This document shows, one piece after another, positions 18,084 through 23,590 of a stretch of DNA of 64,000 bases; the stretch's first letter is position 1, and every line of letters begins with the position of its first letter. A program made the translations under genes and the position numbers. The notes beneath the pieces were generated by a model that saw only the letters and a list, made by a program, of their open reading frames with translations, searched no databases and was not told where the DNA came from. Source of the DNA: Stappia sp. MMSF_3263 (GTDB lineage Bacteria > Pseudomonadota > Alphaproteobacteria > Rhizobiales > Stappiaceae); the NCBI RefSeq assembly GCF_030733745.1, contig NZ_JASHIK010000001.1, forward strand, positions 186,001-250,000, written 5' to 3'.

Positions 18084-18599
18084 ATGACCGAGACGAAGAC
18101 CGCAGCCGCAGCGCCGAAGGCGCCGCGTGCAAAGACCGCCAAGACCGTCGATGCGACGGTGACCGCATTCCCGAACTTCGAGGCTTTCAACATGCCCAAG
18201 ATGGAAATCCCCGCCGCGACGCGCGAAATGGCCGAGAAGAGCATCGAGCAGGCCCGTGAGGCCTACTCCAAGCTCAAGACGGTTGCCGAGGACGCGACCG
18301 ACCTCATGGAAGACGGTTTCGAGACCACCCGCCGCGGTGTCCTCGACTTCAACCACAAGGCCGTCGATGCCGCCAAGTCGAACACCGACGCGACCTTCCA
18401 GTTCGTCAAGGACCTCTTCGAGGTGAAGACGCTGGCCGAGGCGATCGAGCTGCAGACTTCCTTTGCCCGCAGCCAGTTCGACGCGTTCAGCGCCCAGGCC
18501 AAGGACATGCAGGAGCTGTCCTCCAAGCTTGCCGGCGAAGTGACGGAGACCTTCAAGGGTGCCGTCGAGAAGACGACCAAGGACTTCAAGGCGGCCTGA
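18084..18599 (+). CDS. Phasin family protein (long)
   Basis: Predicted PHA granule-associated protein, 171 residues. An N-terminal Lys/Ala-rich tail (about 1-25) precedes the Phasin_2 core, with ATREMAEKSIEQAREAYSKL near 55-74 and LAEAIELQTSFARSQFDAFS near 130-149. AAAGGAG stands ahead of the ATG and a strong terminator follows 28 nt after the stop, so it is probably a single-gene transcript. The inverted repeat upstream suggests control by PHA status. This is the more typical, probably main, phasin of the pair. Confidence 0.9.
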   Translation: MTETKTAAAAPKAPRAKTAKTVDATVTAFPNFEAFNMPKMEIPAATREMAEKSIEQAREAYSKLKTVAEDATDLMEDGFETTRRGVLDFNHKAVDAAKSNTDATFQFVKDLFEVKTLAEAIELQTSFARSQFDAFSAQAKDMQELSSKLAGEVTETFKGAVEKTTKDFKAA

Positions 18600-18626
18600 C
18601 CACGGGCCTGACCTGAAGCACACAGG

Positions 18627-18659
18627 AACCCGGGCCGCCCACGGCCCGGGTTCTTTTTT
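18627..18659 (+). terminator. Rho-independent terminator of the second phasin
   Basis: An 11-bp stem AACCCGGGCCG/CGGCCCGGGTT with a 4-nt loop is followed by CTTTTTT. Confidence 0.88.
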
Positions 18660-18720
18660 GTGGGCCGGCTTGCCGCGTCGCGTCTGCGATCTGGCATTTG
18701 GGCAAGGTCCTGCGGAGAGG

Positions 18721-18759
18721 GCGCGGGATGCGTTTCTCCCGCTTTTGCCCGCGCTTTTT
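18721..18759 (+). terminator. Weaker stem plus T-run before tRNA-His
   Basis: GCGCGGG and CCCGCGC pair across about 20 nt and are followed by TTTTT. It may be a backup terminator of the phasin transcript; the long loop makes this tentative. Confidence 0.35.
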
Positions 18760-18799
18760 CATACTGTGGATGAGTGCAGCGAATGCTCGGCACTGCCTC

Positions 18800-18828
18800 T
18801 TGCATTCCCCCGCTTTTCAAACTAGGTT
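18800..18828 (+). promoter_or_regulatory. Candidate promoter of tRNA-His
   Basis: TTGCAT and TAGGTT are spaced 17 bp apart, ending 18 nt before the tRNA. The match to the housekeeping consensus is only moderate. Confidence 0.35.
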
Positions 18829-18846
18829 CCGCCACCGAATTGACGT

Positions 18847-18923
18847 GCAGACGTAGCTCAGTTGGTTAGAGCGTCGGATTGTGGCTCCGAAGGTCGTTGG
18901 TTCAACTCCAACCGTCTGTACCA
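18847..18923 (+). tRNA. tRNA-His (GTG anticodon)
   Basis: 77 nt including an encoded CCA. All arms pair: acceptor GCAGACG/CGTCTGT, D stem GCTC/GAGC, anticodon stem TCGGA/TCCGA with loop TTGTGGC, T stem GTTGG/CCAAC. The discriminator is A73 and position -1 is T, so the usual G-1:C73 identity pair is absent. This is the known unusual tRNA-His type of many alphaproteobacteria, matched by a divergent HisRS. Confidence 0.97.
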
Positions 18924-19198
18924 TTCGCCTCCTTCTCCCTTCTCTCCTGTCCTGTCGAGCGCGTTGCCTCCGGCCCCCACCGGGCCTTGCGCTGGTGCTT
19001 GCGCGGCGCTGCCGGTTTTCCTCCTTTAGCGACCTCCTGCCGAGACGTCCGCGCGGGCCCTTGGGTTGTGCCCGGCTTGCGTCGCCGGGCGCTCTTGAGG
19101 CACCCTTGAACCTGCGTGCAAGCGTCGCGTGACCGCAGATGGCCAGCTCTCACTGGAGGCCGCCTGTTCGCGGGGCCGATGTTACGCGGGGAGGGGAC

Positions 19199-19618
19199 AT
19201 GGACAGTGAAGCGGAAACCCCGGTGGCGGCCGGTGGCGTTGCGACCGCCTACCGCATGCGGCGCCTGCTCGAAACCTACTACGACCTGACATTGCAGATC
19301 AGCGATCGGTTCGAGGTGCGTGACGTTGCCGACGTGCTGCTGCTGGTGCTCGTCGCCATCGCGGATCTGCGGGGCGCGCCGATGGATGCCGAACTGCTGG
19401 CGGAAAAGCTCGGCACGTCGCGCTCGACCGTCGAGCGACGCTTGCGCCCTTATCTGGATGACGGCCGGATTGCCAAGGAACGACGCGGAAAGTCGGTCGT
19501 TTATCTGTGGTCGACGGAAATGGCTTGCGGAAAATCCGCCGAGCGCGCGGATCCCGACATGAGCGTCGACATGGTTCGGGCGGTGATGGCGATGGTTTTC
19601 GACGTGGCGAACGATTGA
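19199..19618 (+). CDS. Small winged-helix DNA-binding protein (paralogue A)
   Basis: Unassigned 139-residue protein with a central winged-helix-like segment: DAELLAEKLGTSRSTVERRL reads as helix-turn-helix and the following DDGRIAKERRGKSVVYLWS as the beta wing. A short helix ends the protein. ATG 19199 is preceded by GGGGAGGGG. It is clearly related to the next gene over about 100 residues (EVRD/EVKD, STV, DG.I, S.EM at matching positions), but its codon use is GC-rich like the surroundings. A MarR- or PadR-like sensor or DNA-binding regulator is the likeliest class; no ligand or target is evident. Confidence 0.7.
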   Translation: MDSEAETPVAAGGVATAYRMRRLLETYYDLTLQISDRFEVRDVADVLLLVLVAIADLRGAPMDAELLAEKLGTSRSTVERRLRPYLDDGRIAKERRGKSVVYLWSTEMACGKSAERADPDMSVDMVRAVMAMVFDVAND

Positions 19619-19747
19619 GGCAGCGCAAGGCCGAGTTGGTTAAAATTTGTGGAAAAACTGAATCTAAGCCCGAATTACCCTGGGGAATATGAAGCCAAGT
19701 CGAGAACCGGTTGTTGCATGCGTGCGAATCCATGCGCAAAGCGGGCA

Positions 19748-19770
19748 ACATTCGTCAAAATGACGAATGT
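19748..19770. promoter_or_regulatory. Perfect 10-bp inverted repeat before paralogue B
   Basis: ACATTCGTCA and TGACGAATGT flank AAA and end 20 nt before the start codon of the AT-rich winged-helix gene. This is a strong operator candidate for autoregulation or regulation by paralogue A. There is no T-run to suggest termination. Confidence 0.6.
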
Positions 19771-19790
19771 AAGGCACCAAGGAGGCGCCG

Positions 19791-20213
19791 ATGTCATCAC
19801 AAGATGAAGAACTTTCGACTCAGGCTCACCGGATACTCCGCCTCTATGAGATGTTCTTCAGTCTCATGTTCCGGTTTATGGAGGAGTATGAAGTAAAAGA
19901 CCTGGGTCAATTGATGATACTGACGACAATTTCGATTGCAAATGCAAACAAAGTAGATCCGGATATTGAGATAATATCTGAAGAAACAGATATACCGTAT
20001 TCGACGGTACGCAGAAAAATCGAGAAAATGTGTGAAGATGGAATGATTTGCGTTAGGAAATCTAATAGCAAGCTTTTGTTTTCTATATCTCCTGAGATGA
20101 AGTTTGCTCATCCTGAACAAAGTGAAGAAAAATCAAATAAAAATTTTCAGAATGATGTATTAGACATTGTAGTAAAATCACTTACATCAATAATACTTGA
20201 GAAAAATAAGTAA
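19791..20213 (+). CDS. Small winged-helix DNA-binding protein (paralogue B, AT-rich)
   Basis: 140-residue protein homologous to the preceding gene. EIISEETDIPYSTVRRKIEK is the helix-turn-helix and EDGMICVRKSNSKLLFSI the wing, followed by a polar linker (about residues 107-119) and a hydrophobic C-terminal helix. The gene is strikingly AT-rich, about one third GC in its second half by eye, against well above 60% around it, and uses AAA/AAT/ATA codons. This suggests transfer or relaxed composition. AAGGAGG lies before the ATG, and a perfect inverted repeat lies 20 nt upstream. It is followed by the gcrA promoter region. Function unknown. Confidence 0.7.
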   Translation: MSSQDEELSTQAHRILRLYEMFFSLMFRFMEEYEVKDLGQLMILTTISIANANKVDPDIEIISEETDIPYSTVRRKIEKMCEDGMICVRKSNSKLLFSISPEMKFAHPEQSEEKSNKNFQNDVLDIVVKSLTSIILEKNK

Positions 20214-20246
20214 AAACCAAAGTGAAAATTTGTTTAGATTGACCTG

Positions 20247-20261
20247 TTAAGGATTTGTTCA
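20247..20261 (+). promoter_or_regulatory. CtrA-box-like sequence upstream of gcrA
   Basis: TTAAGGATTTGTTCA matches TTAA-N7-TTAA except for one base, in the AT-rich region before gcrA. CtrA controls gcrA in Caulobacter, so the position is plausible, but one near match is weak evidence. Confidence 0.3.
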
Positions 20262-20476
20262 CTATAAATTACGCATAGTCGATGGCGAGTTCATCGAACG
20301 GCACGTGGCCCTAAGGCGGCATCCGCCAGGGCCCCCATCAGGGCGATCTCGGTCGCTATCGCAACAGAAACGAGTTGGCGGCCTTCGGCACCCCAGGAAA
20401 GGGTTTCGAGGGAACGGGAGAGATGTGTACCCGCGTAACCGTCTCCGCCAGGTGACAAGAAGAAGTGGGGCTGAAC

Positions 20477-21022
20477 ATGGCTTGGACACAGGAACGCGAA
20501 GATCTGCTCAGGAAGCTCTGGCTGCAAGGCCTCAGCGCAAGCCAGATTGCCTATGTTATGGCGGGCGTGACCCGTAACGCGGTGATCGGCAAGGCTCATC
20601 GCATGGGTCTGCCCAAGCGTTCGCCGGCCACCAGCCACCGTCCCAAGCCCCGCGTGCAGCGCGGCAAGCCCTCGCTCGCCTTTGTCGGCGGCAAGCCGGC
20701 AGCGCGCGACACCGCGTCCGATGTTCAGTATCGCCGTGGCCTCGACTTCGACACCGCGCACAAGAGCTTCGATGTTGCGCACTCCGATGTCGCCGCGGAA
20801 GACCGTATCACGCTGATGACGCTGACCAGCCGTACATGCAAGTGGCCGATCGGCGACCCGGCAGACGCGGATTTCCACTTCTGCAGCCAGGATGCGGAAA
20901 ACAACCGCTCCTACTGTGAGTTCCATCACCGGCTCGCATACCAGGGTGTGCGTCGCCGCCGCCCGGCGGAGAAGACGGCCTCGGCGCCTGTCGCCCTCCC
21001 GCTGCGCGCCATCGCGGTCTGA
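20477..21022 (+). CDS. gcrA: Cell cycle regulator GcrA
   Basis: Sigma-70-associated cell-cycle regulator conserved in alphaproteobacteria; in Caulobacter it acts at promoters carrying GANTC sites methylated by CcrM. The 181 residues show the signature N-terminus WTQEREDLLRKLWLQGLSAS, then GVTRNAVIGKAHRMGLPKR, and the C-terminal CKWPIGDP, FCSQ and SYCEFHHRLAY motifs. I use ATG 20477 because family members start at the MxWT motif; an in-frame GTG four codons earlier is possible. The preceding 263 nt are AT-rich and contain the presumed promoter. A tandem array of terminator-like repeats follows. Confidence 0.96.
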   Translation: MAWTQEREDLLRKLWLQGLSASQIAYVMAGVTRNAVIGKAHRMGLPKRSPATSHRPKPRVQRGKPSLAFVGGKPAARDTASDVQYRRGLDFDTAHKSFDVAHSDVAAEDRITLMTLTSRTCKWPIGDPADADFHFCSQDAENNRSYCEFHHRLAYQGVRRRRPAEKTASAPVALPLRAIAV

Positions 21023-21098
21023 GCCCAAAGGTTCGGGCCCGACAGTTCGGGTACGACGCTCCCTGCTTCCTCCCTCCCAGGCAGATGCGTTTGCCCCA

Positions 21099-21129
21099 GG
21101 CGGGGCCGGTGTTCCGGCCCCGCCTTTTT
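21099..21129 (+). terminator. Terminator of gcrA (first unit of the array)
   Basis: An 11-bp stem GGCGGGGCCGG/CCGGCCCCGCC with a TGTT loop is followed by TTTTT. Confidence 0.88.
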
Positions 21130-21286
21130 CATGTCCGGCTTGAGCCGGAAGGGGCCGGTGTTCCGGCCCCGCCTTTTTCATGTCCGGCTTGAGCCGGAAG
21201 GGGCCGGTGTTCCGGGCCTGACCTTTTCATGTCCGGCTTGAGCCGGAAGGGGCCGGTGTTCCGGCCCTGACCTTTTCATGTCCGGC
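21102..21286 (+). repeat. Tandem 49-bp repeat array of terminator-like hairpins (3.8 copies)
   Basis: Units start at 21102, 21151, 21200 and 21249, an exact 49-bp period; the last stops at 21286. Each has GGGGCCGG-TGTT-CCGG plus T-run, and units 1-3 then have CCGGC-TTGA-GCCGG. Units 1 and 2 have CCGGCCCCGCCTTTTT, while 3 and 4 drift to GGCCTGACCTTTT or GCCCTGACCTTTT. Confidence 0.93.
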
Positions 21287-21396
21287 AGATCCGTGCGACT
21301 GGCATTGCGGCAGATTTGATTTCGCTCATTGCGGGATGCCCGATCCCGTTGAAACTGCTAATATTCGCCGAGCGGAAAGCAGGAGCCCCGACACCC

Positions 21397-21777
21397 ATGA
21401 CCACCCATTCAGGCCTCAAGAAGATCCGCCTCAACCTGGCGCGCACCCGGGAGTTCCCGAACGGCTCGGCGCGGCATGGCTACGAGTTCATTGCGCCGCT
21501 GGATGCGAACGATCACATCGACGCCGGGGAGTGGCGGAAGCACCGGGCCCAGTGCCGGGTGCGCCGGTTCTGGGCCGACGAGGAAGAGGATATCGGGCAT
21601 CTCCGCCATCGCCCGGGTGGCTCCTGGGCCTTCCATTACGACATCGACGGTGATGAGGACGACGAGGCGGGATACCGTTTCGGCGCCCATCCCTTCCGCC
21701 CCGGGGAGTACGTTTCGATCAAGGACGAGGACGGCGAGTTGCATACGTTCCAGGTCGTGACCGTGCAGGATCTGTGA
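21397..21777 (+). CDS. Conserved hypothetical protein
   Basis: A 126-residue soluble protein I do not recognise by function. It opens with basic KKIRLNLARTREFPNGSARHGYEF, has RAQCRVRRFW in the middle, an acidic DIDGDEDDEAGYRF loop (about 86-99) and ends with HPFRPGEYVSIKDEDGELHTF. No signal peptide, membrane segment or cysteine pair is visible. ATG 21397 fits the basic start; an AGGAG lies 11 nt upstream. It is alone on its strand between gcrA and the ThDP enzyme. Good codon bias supports a real gene. Confidence 0.7.
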   Translation: MTTHSGLKKIRLNLARTREFPNGSARHGYEFIAPLDANDHIDAGEWRKHRAQCRVRRFWADEEEDIGHLRHRPGGSWAFHYDIDGDEDDEAGYRFGAHPFRPGEYVSIKDEDGELHTFQVVTVQDL

Positions 21778-21905
21778 ATTTCAATCAGGAGGGATGAAGT
21801 TCATTCCGCCTCGGAATTGGAAACGGAGTCTCGTGCCTTTGCGCCGATCCGGGCCGTCGTTGTATATCGGCAGGGCAACACTCTGCTTGATCGGGGACAA
21901 TCGAC

Positions 21906-23579
21906 ATGGAAAAGCGTGCGGCGCGCCGGCTCACCGGCACCGGTGGGGTCCTGCTTGTCAGGGCACTCGAGCAGTTGGGTGCCGAGCGCGTCTTCTGCGT
22001 TCCCGGTGAGAGCTACCTGCCGGTTCTCGACGCGTTGCACGACGCATCGATCCCGGTGACCGTCTGCCGCCAGGAGGGCGGCGCCGCGATGATGGCGGAG
22101 GCCTTCGGCAAGATGACGGCGCGCCCGGGCATCTGCATGGTGACCCGCGGTCCCGGCGCGACGAATGCCGCCGCCGGCGTCCATGTGGCGCAGCAGGATT
22201 CGACACCGATGATCCTCTTCGTCGGCCAGATCGAGACCGGCATGCGGGGGCGCGACGCCTTCCAGGAGGTCGATTACCGCCAGTTCTTCGGCGGCATGGC
22301 CAAATGGGTGGCCGAGATCGAGGACCCCGCCCGTATCCCCGAAATGCTGTCGCGGGCCTATCATGTGGCCACGTCAGGCCGCCCCGGCCCGGTCGTTCTG
22401 GCGCTGCCGGAGGACATGCTGGCGCAGACTGCCGAGGTCGCCGAACTGCCGGCCTTCGTTCCGCTTGAAACGCATCCCTCGCTTGCCCAGATGGCGGATC
22501 TGCAGAAGCGCCTTTGGGCGGCGAAGCGCCCGCTCGCCATTCTCGGCGGCAGCCGTTGGAGCGAGGGCGCGCGGGCGGCCTTCACCCGCTTTGCCGAGCG
22601 CTTCCAACTGCCCACCGCCTGCTCCTTCCGCCGCCAGATGCTGTTCGACAACCTGCATGGAAACTATGCCGGCGACGTTGGTATCGGCATCAACCCGAAG
22701 CTGGCGGAGCGCGTTCGCGAGGCCGACCTGCTGTTGCTCGTCGGCGGCCGCCTGTCGGAAATGCCCAGCCAGTCCTACGGGCTGCTGGACATTCCGCAGC
22801 CGCGCCAGACCCTGGTGCATGTCCATGCCGGGGCCGAGGAACTCGGCCGTGTCTATCTGCCGGATCTCGCCATCCATGCGACGCCGAACGGGTTCTGCGC
22901 GGCGCTCGAGGCGCTTCAGCCGCCGAACGCGATAGCCTGGGAAGGGGCGGCCGCAACCGCTCACGACGATTATCTTGCATGGTCCGGGGCGCGGCCGCAG
23001 GTGCCCGGCGCGCTGCAGATGGCGCAGGTGATGGACTGGCTCGAGCAGCACTTGCCCGAGGATGCGATCCTGGCCAATGGCGCTGGCAATTACGCCACCT
23101 GGGTGCACCGCTTTCACCGCTTTCGCCGCCTCAACACACAACTTGCGCCGACCAGTGGCTCGATGGGCTACGGCCTTCCCGCCGCGGTTGCCGGCAAGCT
23201 GAAATATCCGGAGCGCATGGTGGTCTGTTTTGCCGGCGATGGCTGCTTGCAGATGACCATGCAGGAGTTCGGCACGGCGGCGCAGGAGGGGGCCGCGATC
23301 ATCACCATTGTCGTCGACAACGGCATGTACGGCACCATCCGCATGCACCAGGAGCGCGACTTCCCCGGGCGTGTCTCGGCGACAACGCTGGTCAATCCGG
23401 ACTTTGCTGCCTTCGCTCGCGCCTATGGCGCCCATGCGGAGATGGTGGAAACGGCGGCTGAATTCGCGCCGGCCTTCGAGCGCGCGGCAGCATCCGGCAA
23501 GCCGGCCTTGCTGCATCTGAAGCTCGATCCGGAGGCGATCACGCCGGTTCGCTCGCTCAGCCAGATCCGCGCCGGCTGA
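21906..23579 (+). CDS. Thiamine-diphosphate enzyme, acetolactate synthase-like large subunit
   Basis: ThDP-dependent enzyme of the acetolactate synthase/benzoylformate decarboxylase superfamily, 557 residues. The cofactor-activating glutamate is in RQEGGAA (E57), and the ThDP/Mg motif starts at GDG 444-446 and ends at DN 471-472. No small regulatory subunit gene is adjacent and there is no other branched-chain gene nearby, so I read it as a catabolic or specialised homologue, not IlvB proper. Oxalyl-CoA decarboxylase and sulphoacetaldehyde acetyltransferase are less likely from the motifs but cannot be excluded. It converges on the acyl-CoA synthetase/GNAT gene. Confidence 0.78.
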   Translation: MEKRAARRLTGTGGVLLVRALEQLGAERVFCVPGESYLPVLDALHDASIPVTVCRQEGGAAMMAEAFGKMTARPGICMVTRGPGATNAAAGVHVAQQDSTPMILFVGQIETGMRGRDAFQEVDYRQFFGGMAKWVAEIEDPARIPEMLSRAYHVATSGRPGPVVLALPEDMLAQTAEVAELPAFVPLETHPSLAQMADLQKRLWAAKRPLAILGGSRWSEGARAAFTRFAERFQLPTACSFRRQMLFDNLHGNYAGDVGIGINPKLAERVREADLLLLVGGRLSEMPSQSYGLLDIPQPRQTLVHVHAGAEELGRVYLPDLAIHATPNGFCAALEALQPPNAIAWEGAAATAHDDYLAWSGARPQVPGALQMAQVMDWLEQHLPEDAILANGAGNYATWVHRFHRFRRLNTQLAPTSGSMGYGLPAAVAGKLKYPERMVVCFAGDGCLQMTMQEFGTAAQEGAAIITIVVDNGMYGTIRMHQERDFPGRVSATTLVNPDFAAFARAYGAHAEMVETAAEFAPAFERAAASGKPALLHLKLDPEAITPVRSLSQIRAG

Positions 23580-23590
23580 GAGGTGCCGTC

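Larger units (their letters stand above)
21023..21396. other. Intergenic region after gcrA
   Basis: 374 nt with no convincing gene. Half is the tandem terminator-like array at 21102-21286; the rest holds the promoter region of the next hypothetical gene. Confidence 0.7.

Noticed and set aside
16968-18623. 551-aa open frame on the minus strand across the phasins
   Set aside because: Antisense to two phasin genes with good ribosome sites; composition is low-complexity Arg/Ser/Pro.
18847-20290. tRNA-His as an integration site for an island containing the AT-rich gene
   Set aside because: I could not find a repeat of the tRNA 3' end downstream, and there is no integrase. Composition shift alone is not enough.
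20926-21181. Small open frames starting MKKAGPEHRP on the minus strand
   Set aside because: They arise from the complement of the terminator repeat array; the repeated peptide is a by-product of the tandem units.
21102-21286. Tandem repeats considered as a CRISPR array
   Set aside because: There are no variable spacers; units abut directly with a 49-bp period and each contains a terminator hairpin. No cas genes are present.
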